Source: Pelomonas sp. CA6
GTDB taxonomy: Bacteria; Pseudomonadota; Gammaproteobacteria; Burkholderiales; Burkholderiaceae_C
Assembly: GCF_022549225.1 (NCBI RefSeq)
Contig: NZ_JAKZFD010000011.1
Location: 144,778 to 208,777 of the forward strand
Direction of reading: 5' to 3'
Length of the DNA stretch: 64,000 nucleotides
In this document: piece after piece, positions 41,967 through 48,902 of the stretch
Layout of the letters: the number at the start of each line of letters is the position of its first letter
Numbering within the stretch: the first letter of the stretch is position 1
The notes under the pieces: generated by a model
What the model saw: the letters and a program-made list of their open reading frames with translations, nothing else
Told to the model about the DNA's origin: nothing
Databases searched by the model: none
Position numbers and translations under genes: made by a program

Positions 41967-42252
41967 CTACTACGACGCCGGCTACTTGGATGGGACGTAT
42001 ACCTACTCGGCACCTGTGACAGGCACGTCGAGCAGCATTCCCGGATTCCCCAGCGCGCCGTCGAACGTGGCTGGTTGGTATCACACCCATGGAGCATATA
42101 GCTCTGCGCACAATAACGAAGTATTTTCTGGCAGCGATAAGTCGATTTTGAATCGCAGTGGCATACCTGGCCACCTCGGCACTCCATCTGGCGCAGTGAA
42201 GAAGTACTCCCCGACCACAGGGGATACGTCAAGCATGGGAGGCTGCCCATGA
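41944..42252 (+). pseudogene. Displaced DUF4329 toxin tip lacking an Rhs core
   Basis: From a GTG at 41944 (or 41950) this frame encodes about 102 residues with the DUF4329 hallmark NVAGWYHTHGAYSSAHNNEVFSGSDKSILNR followed by GHLGTPSGAVKKYSP. DUF4329 is a common C-terminal toxin-associated domain of Rhs proteins. There is no repeat core before it; the frame upstream is just the shifted immunity gene. It is therefore an orphan tip fragment, probably silent unless recombined onto a core. Its stop overlaps the next gene by ATGA, the pattern of a real toxin-immunity pair. Confidence 0.75.
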
Positions 42253-42593
42253 AATCGCATCTTCGGCGTCGGCGAGTGGGTGTCGTCCCCGCTTTGGTGT
42301 TCCTTGCTCTCGTGCTGAGCGTTTTTACGACTACAGGAGCGCTTGCTTCGCAGCACAAAGTCTCCGGCAATTTGGTCATGCGCACAGAGACAGCAATTGC
42401 TATCGCAAAGGCAGTCGCTGAAGAGACCTACGGCGCGAAGAGTATTGCCGCGCAACTGCCGCTCGTTGCTGTTAGAAAAGGCAATACCTGGCACGTGTCT
42501 GGCCAACTGCCTGCGGGAATTCCTGGGGGCGTGGTGGAGGTGTGGGTTGCCGTGAGTGACGGGAGAGTCATTCGGTTAACCCATGGCAAGTAG
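42249..42593 (+). CDS. NTF2-fold immunity protein (cognate of the DUF4329 tip)
   Basis: A 114-residue protein with an N-terminal signal or anchor (VGVVPALVFLALVLSVFTTTGALA). The rest has the pattern of the NTF2-fold immunity family found beside Rhs toxins: TAIAIAKAVAEETYGAKSIAAQLPLVAV, then WHVSGQLPAGIPGGVVEVWVAVSDGRVIRLTHGK. The start overlaps the DUF4329 stop (ATGA), so it is the cognate antidote. With its toxin tip silent it may still protect against sibling or foreign DUF4329 toxins. Confidence 0.75.
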   Translation: MKSHLRRRRVGVVPALVFLALVLSVFTTTGALASQHKVSGNLVMRTETAIAIAKAVAEETYGAKSIAAQLPLVAVRKGNTWHVSGQLPAGIPGGVVEVWVAVSDGRVIRLTHGK

Positions 42594-42639
42594 GCGACCT
42601 TGATGAGGTAGCGCAGGTCGAGCGAGCCGTCTGTCGCTA

Positions 42640-42664
42640 CAGGGAACAAACCCTTTGCTCACTG
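42640..42664 (+). repeat. Imperfect hairpin after the NTF2 immunity gene
   Basis: CAGGGAACAA, a five-base loop, then TTTGCTCACTG-type pairing. It closely resembles the perfect hairpin at 47942-47966 and shares GTCGCTACAGGG on its left. Both sit 15-50 bases after an immunity gene. No T-tract follows. Confidence 0.55.
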
Positions 42665-42711
42665 CCATATGACCTGCTCGGGAATTTCGAGACAGTAATT
42701 CCTAGAAGACG

Positions 42712-43028
42712 GCGGCCGATGGGCGCCTCTTGTACGAGCAAGGCGCGCATACTACGGCCTATGTTTGGCTGGGCGCAGAGTTGCTCGGCATCCTTCGAAG
42801 CGGAACCTTCTATGCAAGCCACAACGACCACCTGGGGAGGCCAGAGGTGTTGAGCGACAGCGCCGGGGCCGTCTCATGGCGCGCCGAAAACGCAGCCTTC
42901 GACCGCCGCGTCGTGGTCGACACCATCGGTGGGCTGAACCTCGGGTTCCCCGGCCAATACTTCGATACGGAGTCAGGGTTGTGGCAGAACTGGAATCGGT
43001 ACTATGAGGGGGCTCTGGGGAGGTATAC
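42712..43028 (+). repeat. Duplicated Rhs-core segment, cassette 2 (matches 40852-41168)
   Basis: This 317-base block matches the main Rhs core at a constant offset of 1860 bases with essentially no differences by eye. It starts abruptly at GCGGCCGAT with unrelated sequence before it, and ends within the RYTQSDP codons, where the sequence switches to a new tip. Confidence 0.9.
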
Positions 43029-43404
43029 ACAAAGTGACCCCATCGGGCTCGCGGGTGGCATTAACACGTACGCCTATGTCGAGGGGAACCCGGTATCCAA
43101 CGTTGACCCAACCGGGCTCATCAACTATCAGGCGCAAAAGTTTCTCGACAAGCTCTTTGGGCCCAAGCCTGACACGTCAAAGTGCGTGACCGCTGAGTGC
43201 GTTGCCGGCTTGCTGCCCGCACCATCAGAGAACCGGACCCAGTCTCAAGTAGATGCCGGTCAATGCAAGCTGGTCTGTCAAATTTCAATGTCGCCCGGCG
43301 TGGCGGCTTGCAATGCAGTTGCTGGCGGGGGACTCGTTGGTACGGCTGTGGGTCAAGCTACCAAAGCGGGCGTCTGTTCCATGGTCTGTGGAAATGGGAA
43401 GTAG
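42730..43404 (+). CDS. Displaced Rhs core fragment with Cys-containing toxin tip (cassette 2)
   Basis: From a TTG at 42730 the frame gives 224 residues: about 125 residues of Rhs core ending DPTGL, then a novel tip of about 95 residues ([21 protein letters not shown]). The tip has six cysteines including CVTAEC and CKLVCQ, an alanine/glycine-rich stretch [18 protein letters not shown], and ends [10 protein letters not shown] recognise no enzymatic motif. No ribosome site or signal peptide precedes it, so it is probably a silent donor cassette. Its immunity candidate starts 4 bases after the stop. Confidence 0.7.
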   Translation: MYEQGAHTTAYVWLGAELLGILRSGTFYASHNDHLGRPEVLSDSAGAVSWRAENAAFDRRVVVDTIGGLNLGFPGQYFDTESGLWQNWNRYYEGALGRYTQSDPIGLAGGINTYAYVEGNPVSNVDPTGLINYQAQKFLDKLFGPKPDTSKCVTAECVAGLLPAPSENRTQSQVDAGQCKLVCQISMSPGVAACNAVAGGGLVGTAVGQATKAGVCSMVCGNGK

Positions 43405-43408
43405 AGTC

Positions 43409-43732
43409 ATGAAACTTGCCCCAGGCTGTCCCAACTGTGGATTCCGTTCCTCTAGAGCGCTCTTCTTTCCGCGATACACCTGCCCGCATTGTTCGAAGTC
43501 GATTCGCAGCAATCTCCGAACAGTGGGGTTCTTGGAATGGGTGGTTGGGGCTCCACTGCTTTTCCTCGTCGCAGGCGGTATTGAACGAAGCATATTGCCT
43601 GGCTGGTCATTTGGCGCGATTTCAGCCTTGTTAATTCTTCCCCTTCTTTGCCTTCACTTGGCGATAGTGGCTAGATTTCTAGCGCTGCAGGCCGATGGTG
43701 AGACCGCCGGGCCCCAAAACTCGGGCTCCTAA
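43409..43732 (+). CDS. Zinc-ribbon membrane protein, candidate immunity of cassette 2
   Basis: A 107-residue protein. The N-terminal CPNCGF and CPHCSKS pairs form a four-cysteine zinc ribbon, followed by two hydrophobic segments ([13 protein letters not shown] and [23 protein letters not shown]). It starts 4 bases after the cassette 2 toxin tip, the usual immunity position. The family is not recognised. A membrane antidote suggests a toxin acting at or in the membrane; that is inference. Confidence 0.6.
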   Translation: MKLAPGCPNCGFRSSRALFFPRYTCPHCSKSIRSNLRTVGFLEWVVGAPLLFLVAGGIERSILPGWSFGAISALLILPLLCLHLAIVARFLALQADGETAGPQNSGS

Positions 43733-43778
43733 AAATCTTCAAATCTAGGGAGTCCGTCTTCTTCATCAGCCCGCAAAC

Positions 43779-44436
43779 CCACCGTTCCGGAGATTCACAG
43801 GCCTTCGCCTGGGACCACGTGGGCAATCGCACCTCGCATGTGCGCGCCGGCTCGTCGAACACCTACTCGCTGGACTCGAACGGCAATCGGGTGCTCGCGC
43901 TCAGCGGCAGTCACCCACGGACTTTCGGCTACGACGCGGCAGGCAACCTGACAAGCGACGCTCGAAGCGATGGCACGAGAACATTCAGGTACGACGCGTT
44001 CAATCGCCTCGGCGAGATCTATCACAACGGCCAGAAGATAGGCGACTACCGCAACAACGGACTGAACCAACGGACCTACAAGGCAGCGGGCGGCATCGAA
44101 ACGCGGTTTGTTTATACGGCCGATGGGCGCCTCTTGTACGAGCAAGGCGCGCATACTACGGCCTATGTTTGGCTGGGCGCAGAGTTGCTCGGCATCCTTC
44201 GAAGCGGAACCTTCTATGCGAGCCACAACGACCACCTGGGGAGGCCAGAGGTGTTGAGCGACAGCGCCGGGGCCGTCTCATGGCGCGCCGAAAACGCAGC
44301 CTTCGACCGCCGCGTCGTGGTCGACACCATCGGTGGGCTGAACCTCGGGTTCCCCGGCCAATACTTCGATACGGAGTCAGGGTTGTGGCAGAACTGGAAT
44401 CGGTACTATGAGGGGGCTCTGGGGAGGTATACCCAA
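43779..44436 (+). repeat. Duplicated Rhs-core segment, cassette 3 (matches 40515-41172)
   Basis: A 658-base block matching the main core at a constant offset of 3264 bases with only a few substitutions (for example TTTATACGGCC where the main copy has TTTATGCGGCC). It is the longest duplicated piece and begins at CCACCGTTCCGG. Confidence 0.92.
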
Positions 44437-44922
44437 TCGGACCCGATTGGACTGGTCGGCGGTCTGAACACTTACGCATATGTGGGTGGAAATCCGGTCA
44501 GCGGCATTGACCCGACTGGATTGGCGCAATGTGACATTGACGCAGCGGTGGCCATTGCAAATGGACAAGGAATCAATACTGGCGAAGGCCCCCCAATTGT
44601 TGATATCCCCACCTTATCGCGGCGTGCTGGCTACGCTAGCCTGAGAAATCAAGGAAACTCAATAAACATTAGCGGTCGAGACGGACGGATACATCTAAAT
44701 AAAATGTATCTCGCTGACAACTTATCGGCCGCAATGAGTAAAGACCTCTTGGATACCGTCTTCCACGAAGGGCTTCATTTCACTGAGCCGTGGATTATGC
44801 AGGGGCCAGACAATAACTATGACCATGCATTCATAGTTCCAAAAGCAGCGCAATTGACTGCAAAAAGTCTGGGAAAGTATAATGCGCTAAGAAAGAAGCT
44901 TTGTAAGTGCGAGGAAAAATAA
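43819..44922 (+). CDS. Displaced Rhs core fragment with zincin-like toxin tip (cassette 3)
   Basis: From a GTG at 43819 the frame gives 367 residues: about 235 residues of Rhs core to DPTGL, then a tip of about 130 residues. The tip contains [14 protein letters not shown], a HExxH zinc-protease motif with His316, and a later YDHAFI that could supply a third ligand. The C-terminus is KLCKCEEK. The tip is distinctly AT-rich relative to the core, a sign of separate origin. There is no ribosome site or signal peptide of its own. The next gene, one base after the stop, is the presumed antidote. Confidence 0.75.
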   Translation: MGNRTSHVRAGSSNTYSLDSNGNRVLALSGSHPRTFGYDAAGNLTSDARSDGTRTFRYDAFNRLGEIYHNGQKIGDYRNNGLNQRTYKAAGGIETRFVYTADGRLLYEQGAHTTAYVWLGAELLGILRSGTFYASHNDHLGRPEVLSDSAGAVSWRAENAAFDRRVVVDTIGGLNLGFPGQYFDTESGLWQNWNRYYEGALGRYTQSDPIGLVGGLNTYAYVGGNPVSGIDPTGLAQCDIDAAVAIANGQGINTGEGPPIVDIPTLSRRAGYASLRNQGNSINISGRDGRIHLNKMYLADNLSAAMSKDLLDTVFHEGLHFTEPWIMQGPDNNYDHAFIVPKAAQLTAKSLGKYNALRKKLCKCEEK

Positions 44923-44923
44923 G

Positions 44924-45457
44924 ATGCATTCCAAGCTTGTGCGGAGTATGGCCTTTCTCTTCGTTGGCCTAGAGATTTCGTTTGCGGCCGTATCACTTCC
45001 GTCCAGCGATTCGGGGATGCGCTTCTATTCGATTTCCTGTTTGGGCGGGAAAGGATACAAGGTACGCAATTCTCCCGACGCTTCATCTAATGGAATTCTT
45101 GGAGCGTTCTTGGCGGAATCGGATGCGGATGCAGTTGCGCTAGAAATACAAAGGCGGTTTATTGGGAATCGCGGAGTCGATGATGAAGAAACCGAATTAA
45201 TTGGATTGGACTTGTCCGGCTATCTCGATTCGGGTAGAAATATTGCGTTTTCCCCCGCGCGTGCAAGATTTGCACTGTCGGATTCTTTGGGCAAGGTTGG
45301 AGGAGCTTGGCAAGTGAATCTGAAGCTTTCACGTCTAACCATACGACGGTTGGATGATGGCTTGATATTGCTTAGCGGAAGTCTTGTAGTTGCCAACAGT
45401 GAGCGCCCAAATGACAAGAAGTCCGTCCTAAAAGTTTCCTGCATCATTCCTTCTTAG
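44924..45457 (+). CDS. Exported protein, candidate immunity of the zincin cassette
   Basis: A 177-residue protein with an N-terminal signal-like segment (MAFLFVGLEISFAAVSLP), so likely periplasmic. The body is a beta-rich domain without recognised family (CLGGKGYKVRNSP, LSGYLDSGRNIAFSPARARFAL, LKVSCIIPS). The gene is AT-rich like the preceding toxin tip and starts one base after its stop. Position, composition and export all fit an immunity protein against a periplasm-acting metalloprotease; this is inference. Confidence 0.6.
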   Translation: MHSKLVRSMAFLFVGLEISFAAVSLPSSDSGMRFYSISCLGGKGYKVRNSPDASSNGILGAFLAESDADAVALEIQRRFIGNRGVDDEETELIGLDLSGYLDSGRNIAFSPARARFALSDSLGKVGGAWQVNLKLSRLTIRRLDDGLILLSGSLVVANSERPNDKKSVLKVSCIIPS

Positions 45458-45509
45458 CGAAGCTAGAAGGTAGGCACTGCGTCTACGATGCCTTCTGTCC
45501 AACTGAGAT

Positions 45510-46019
45510 TTGAGGGTCGAGAACTACACACAATCTGACCCCATCGGCCTGGAAGGTGGCATCAACACGTATGCATATGTGGGCGGGAACCCGCTGAGCT
45601 ACGTGGACCCCAATGGCTTGCAGGCTTCCGGGGGCGGCGGTGGGGGCTCCGGTCCGTGTTTCGACTTCGACAAGTTCGCAAGTCAGGTCGAGCAGAACCG
45701 TTCCAGCACAGCCGCCGACTTGGCCGCCCTCGCAAGCGCGGGAGCGGTCGGGACGATGCCAAAGACTCCAGGTGAGCTTCGAGGCCTCGGTGTGCCAAAG
45801 AGCGAGCTGAACCCGTACACAAGCCAAATGAGCCGTTGGTCAAGCCGATTGGGCGTGCGTGAACTCCGCGTGCTGGGCCGCACCGCTGCGGGTGTGGCAC
45901 TCGGTACCGTTGCCACGGGCGCGCTCATCTTCGATGGCTTCTACAACTGGGGAGTCATCGGCAAGGCTGCGTGGGATGCAACGTCGTCAGGAGGGAGCTG
46001 CGGATGTGGTTCAAAGTGA
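45510..46019 (+). CDS. Displaced Rhs tip with Gly-rich linker and hydrophobic helix (cassette 4)
   Basis: From a TTG at 45510 the frame gives 169 residues. Only the last 30 residues of a core remain ([20 protein letters not shown] to DPNGL), and these differ at DNA level from the main copy. The tip has a GGGGGGSG linker, a helical Ala-rich part (STAADLAALASAGAVG), then ELRVLGRTAAGVALGTVATGALIFDGFYNWGVI, a possible membrane-inserting hairpin, ending SGGSCGCGSK. No enzyme motif is seen, so a pore-forming action is one possibility. The end overlaps the next gene by 16 bases. Confidence 0.65.
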   Translation: MRVENYTQSDPIGLEGGINTYAYVGGNPLSYVDPNGLQASGGGGGGSGPCFDFDKFASQVEQNRSSTAADLAALASAGAVGTMPKTPGELRGLGVPKSELNPYTSQMSRWSSRLGVRELRVLGRTAAGVALGTVATGALIFDGFYNWGVIGKAAWDATSSGGSCGCGSK

Positions 46020-46357
46020 AAAAGCCCGCGACGGCGGTTCCTTCGGAAGAGGTTGTTCGCCGGCACTCGCTGCGGCATCTGGCCGAGGTGTTCGGTGTGT
46101 CTGAGGCATCGCTCTCCCTCGATGCCCGCTTCGGGCAAGAGCTGAAGGCGAACCCGGCCTCCGACTTCAAGGCGAACCAGTTCGACATCGTTGACGGCGA
46201 CATCAAGGATGTCGCTGACAAGCGGCTTCTCAAAGAAATGGCGCAAGGGAAGCTGGTCATCCGGACTGTCGGCGACTACTGCGAGCACATGGTCCGGTGC
46301 AGCAGCATCAATCCCGAAGAGGTCGTTCGCGTTCTTCGGCTGCCTGCGACGAAGTAG
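46004..46357 (+). CDS. Small soluble protein, candidate immunity of cassette 4
   Basis: A 117-residue hydrophilic protein (MWFKVKKPATAVPSEEVVRRHS) without signal peptide or membrane segment. It has a strong ribosome site (AGGAGGGAG) just upstream and overlaps the cassette 4 toxin frame by 16 bases. The middle, LAEVFGVSEASLSLDARFGQEL, and the repeated DGDIKDVADKRLLKEM part have an acyl-carrier-like helical look, but I do not claim a family. Position makes it the antidote candidate. Confidence 0.6.
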   Translation: MWFKVKKPATAVPSEEVVRRHSLRHLAEVFGVSEASLSLDARFGQELKANPASDFKANQFDIVDGDIKDVADKRLLKEMAQGKLVIRTVGDYCEHMVRCSSINPEEVVRVLRLPATK

Positions 46358-46876
46358 CTGCTTGCGGTGCGGTGAGCCCCGGGTCCAGGCTGGCCGCGAG
46401 GCCACCCGAAGGGCTCGGCCTTGACGCGGAGGCGTGCCGCTCGACGCTCGCCGTGGGCGGTGCATGCAGACGAAGTGGCATACACCGCTGACGGCAGAGG
46501 GCGACTCGCTCCCTTCCCTGGGAAGGGCGGGGGGATGGGTTGGAGCCGCTGCCGCAGGACAGCGGGCAGGTCAGGCAGGCGCCTGGCCTGACGCGAAGGC
46601 GCACCCGCCCCCAGGCGGGTTGCCGCAGCGCTGCGGGGGCCGACCTTGTTCAGGCGCGGTCCAAGCGCCGGTTCGCGCCCACGCGAAGAACGAGGTTGGG
46701 GTGCAGGTCAGCGAAGCGACCGAAGCCCGCCGCTGACGAAGCGCAGCGCAGGAAGCCACCCTGGATGGCGGTGAAGCGTCCAGCGCAGAGCCAGGGCAAC
46801 GGCACGTTGCACAGGCGCCCGACAGCTGGGGTGGCTCCCTGCGCGGGCCGCCGACGTTCAGGCGGTGGTTCGTGCA
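46358..46876 (+). other. Gene-free GC-rich spacer inside the Rhs array
   Basis: About 519 bases with no convincing gene; codon use in every frame looks random and no family is recognised. It includes TGACGGCAGAGGGCGACTCGCTCCCTT at 46488-46514, which recurs at 48222-48248 near the end of the array. The sequence changes abruptly to the duplicated Rhs core at 46877. Confidence 0.6.
46488..46514 (+). repeat. 27-base direct repeat (copy 1), followed by a CCCTTCC/GGAAGGG dyad
   Basis: The copy here and that at 48222-48248 share all 27 bases and are each followed by a short inverted repeat (CTCCCTTCC..GGAAGGGCG here, CTCCCTTC..GAAGGGCGAG there). They bracket cassette 5. Confidence 0.7.
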
Positions 46877-47764
46877 AACGGCCAGAAGATAGGCGACTAC
46901 CGCAACAACGGACTGAACCAACGGACCTACAAGGCAGCGGGCGGCATCGAAACGCGGTTTGTTTATACGGCCGATGGGCGCCTCTTGTACGAGCAAGGCG
47001 CGCATACTACGGCCTATGTTTGGCTGGGCGCAGAGTTGCTCGGCATCCTTCGAAGCGGAACCTTCTATGCAAGCCACAACGATCACCTGGGAAGGCCAGA
47101 GGTGTTGAGCGACAGCGCCGGGGCCGTCTCATGGCGCGCCGAAAACGCAGCCTTCGACCGCCGCGTCGTGGTCGACACCATCGATGGGCTGAACCTCGGG
47201 TTCCCCGGCCAATACTTCGATACGGAGTCAGGGTTGTGGCAGAACTGGAATCGGTACTATGAGGGGGCTCTGGGGAGGTATACACAAAGTGACCCCATCG
47301 GGCTCGCAGGCGGCATCAACACCTATGCCTACGTGAGTGGCAATCCGGTAAGCCTCGTGGACCCGACGGGGTTGCAGCCGCCGGCGGGCGCGATTGCCTT
47401 CCGGGACTTCATGCGCAGCATCTGGCCCTCGCCAGGGGTGACCAACCAAGTTTCCGGTGCTACGCAGGACTTCGTGCGCAACTACAGCGACATGAGAACT
47501 GTGAACACGATTGGCGCTGACAAGTACTTCCACTGCAAAGCGAATTGCGAAGCAGCCCAACGAGGACGGGTGGGCGAGAAGACGGCATGCGTTATCTCGG
47601 ATACCCGTGAAGCAGTTGACCAGTACATAAAGATGGACCCGGCGAGCGCTTCGCAAGCGGACCAAGTTGCGAACATGGCTGGCCGGTCAGGCGCAGCTTC
47701 CGGACGTGCCTGCGAGGCGGTGTGCAGTGGCTTCCGGCCTAACGGGCTGTCGGGCGCGTACTGA
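46865..47764 (+). CDS. Displaced Rhs core fragment with serum-amyloid-A-like tip (cassette 5)
   Basis: From a GTG at 46865 the frame gives 299 residues. Core sequence runs from residue about 5 to DPTGL, then a linker [19 protein letters not shown] shared with the full-length Rhs protein. The tip follows the vertebrate serum amyloid A pattern: [17 protein letters not shown], then [27 protein letters not shown] and [10 protein letters not shown], in the same order and similar spacing, with extra cysteines. No enzymatic residues are obvious; SAA-type sequences bind lipid and can disturb membranes. There is no signal or ribosome site, so it is a probable donor cassette. Confidence 0.75.
   Translation: MVRANGQKIGDYRNNGLNQRTYKAAGGIETRFVYTADGRLLYEQGAHTTAYVWLGAELLGILRSGTFYASHNDHLGRPEVLSDSAGAVSWRAENAAFDRRVVVDTIDGLNLGFPGQYFDTESGLWQNWNRYYEGALGRYTQSDPIGLAGGINTYAYVSGNPVSLVDPTGLQPPAGAIAFRDFMRSIWPSPGVTNQVSGATQDFVRNYSDMRTVNTIGADKYFHCKANCEAAQRGRVGEKTACVISDTREAVDQYIKMDPASASQADQVANMAGRSGAASGRACEAVCSGFRPNGLSGAY
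46877..47283 (+). repeat. Duplicated Rhs-core segment, cassette 5 (matches 40762-41168)
   Basis: A block of about 407 bases at a constant offset of 6115 from the main core, with a handful of substitutions (CACAACGATCACCTGGGAAGG, ACCATCGATGGG). It shares the TTTATACGGCC variant with cassette 3. Weaker similarity continues through the linker to about 47410. Confidence 0.9.
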
Positions 47765-47765
47765 C

Positions 47766-47924
47766 ATGAAGCGCTCATCGCGTGTTGGCCTTCTTGCTGT
47801 TCTGGCAGTAGCGCTCATTGCAGCCGGCGTATGGATAAAACGTGAGTTATCTATTGATAGCTGCTTGGACAGAGGCGGTCGATGGAACTACGAGACCGCT
47901 GTATGCGAAGGAGCGTCGGAATAG
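47766..47924 (+). CDS. Small exported or membrane protein, candidate immunity of cassette 5
   Basis: A 52-residue protein: MKRSSRVG, one hydrophobic segment (LLAVLAVALIAAGVWI), then a short periplasmic tail with two cysteines in SCLDRGGRWNYETAVCEG. It begins one base after the stop of the SAA-like toxin tip. Small proteins with a single anchor and a CxDxGGxWNY..C tail occur next to Rhs tips, so this is the likely antidote, although it is very short. Confidence 0.6.
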   Translation: MKRSSRVGLLAVLAVALIAAGVWIKRELSIDSCLDRGGRWNYETAVCEGASE

Positions 47925-47941
47925 GCGATTGCAAGTCGCTA

Positions 47942-47966
47942 CAGGGAGCAAACCCCTTGCTCCCTG
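47942..47966 (+). terminator. Perfect 10-bp hairpin after the cassette 5 immunity gene
   Basis: CAGGGAGCAA, loop ACCCC, TTGCTCCCTG. The stem is perfect, but no T-tract follows (CCATGCACC), so it is not a textbook rho-independent terminator. A decayed relative lies at 42640-42664, also just after an immunity gene. Confidence 0.4.
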
Positions 47967-48017
47967 CCATGCACCTGCCACCCGACCCCTCCTGTGCCTT
48001 ATCGACGCTGACGGCCC

Positions 48018-48191
48018 ATGCCTGTGCGGCTGCTCACCGACGACGGCCACGCCGACCCGTCGCTGAGCGGCACGCCGCACGGCGTGCTCGCCGAGTTGGC
48101 CGAGGCCCTCCACGCCAGCGCTTGGCGCCTCTCCGAACGCGAGCAGTGCCACCTACAGCAGTTAGTGGCCTTGCAACGCTGGCGGCGCTGA
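48018..48191 (+). CDS. Small open frame of unknown function
   Basis: An ATG-to-TGA frame of 57 residues (MPVRLLTDDGHADPSLSGTP to LQQLVALQRWRR). GC-rich third positions and the LAELAEALHASAWRLSEREQ helix make it look like genuine coding sequence, perhaps the end of a decayed gene. No ribosome site is obvious and no family is recognised. It lies between the last Rhs cassette and the IS3 remnant. Confidence 0.3.
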   Translation: MPVRLLTDDGHADPSLSGTPHGVLAELAEALHASAWRLSEREQCHLQQLVALQRWRR

Positions 48192-48221
48192 AAGCCTGCC
48201 GGCTGCTCGGGGCAGGCCCCG

Positions 48222-48248
48222 TTGACGGCAGAGGGCGACTCGCTCCCT
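48222..48248 (+). repeat. 27-base direct repeat (copy 2)
   Basis: Identical to 46488-46514 and again followed by a CTCCCTTC/GAAGGGCGAG dyad. It lies just before the left end of the IS3-like remnant. Confidence 0.7.
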
Positions 48249-48268
48249 TCTGAGAAGGGCGAGGGGAT

Positions 48269-48295
48269 TGAATCACCTCGGGTTTCAAGGAGGCT
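48269..48295 (+). mobile_element. Left terminal inverted repeat of an IS3-family element
   Basis: TGAATCACCTCGGGTTTCAAGGAGGCT starts with TGA and has the CGGGTTT...GGAGGCT form common at IS3-group ends. It lies 21 bases before the transposase orfA start. No matching right end was found before 48902, so the element is truncated. Confidence 0.6.
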
Positions 48296-48316
48296 CCAAC
48301 TCTGGAGAATGGAGCC

Positions 48317-48785
48317 ATGAAGAAGTCCGCGGAGTTTTCGCCCGAAGTGCGCGAGCGCGCCGTGCGCATGGTGCTGGAGCACCGGGCAGAGCACCCATCG
48401 CAATGGGCCGCCATCGAGTCCATCGCCGACAAGATCGGCTGCGTGCCACAGACTTTGCGCGGATGGGTGAAGCAGCACGAGGCCGATGCCGGCCAGCGCG
48501 ATGGCGTTTCTATAGTCGAGGCACAACGCGTAATATGCGGCCCGGATCTGACTTCGAGACCAGGGCCGACCGGCTTCATCGGGGCCAGGTCTGGACAGCG
48601 CCTTGCTCACAGAAATCCGGACAGGCCTCGACGAACGGCTCAACCGGGAATGGTTCCGCACGCTGGCCGAAGCCAAGGTGCTGGTCGAGGCTTGGCGCCA
48701 GCTCTACAACGAGCGCCGGCCGCACAGGGCCTTGGGCTACCCGCCCACCCGCTGCGGTTCGCCGCGAGTGGTCCGACACCGATAA
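48317..48785 (+). pseudogene. IS3-family transposase remnant (orfA start joined to orfB end)
   Basis: 48317-48511 encodes about 65 residues of an IS3 Orf[23 protein letters not shown], then [20 protein letters not shown] (helix-turn-helix). 48603-48785, in another frame, encodes the end of an OrfB integrase: [38 protein letters not shown]. The catalytic DDE core between them is gone, replaced by about 90 bases I cannot place. The element is dead. It marks the right border of the Rhs array and may have helped assemble it. Confidence 0.85.
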
Positions 48786-48902
48786 CATCACCCCGAGACT
48801 CACCGCCTGAGTGGCTACAAGTTCCGTAGGCAGGTCACAGGAATCGGGCTGCTACGTCGTCAGTCCGTACATGTTCGCAGCGCAACAGCGCCAGCCACGC
48901 CT

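Noticed and set aside
42640..42664. Rho-independent terminator
   Set aside because: The stem is imperfect and no T-tract follows; listed as a repeat-type hairpin instead.
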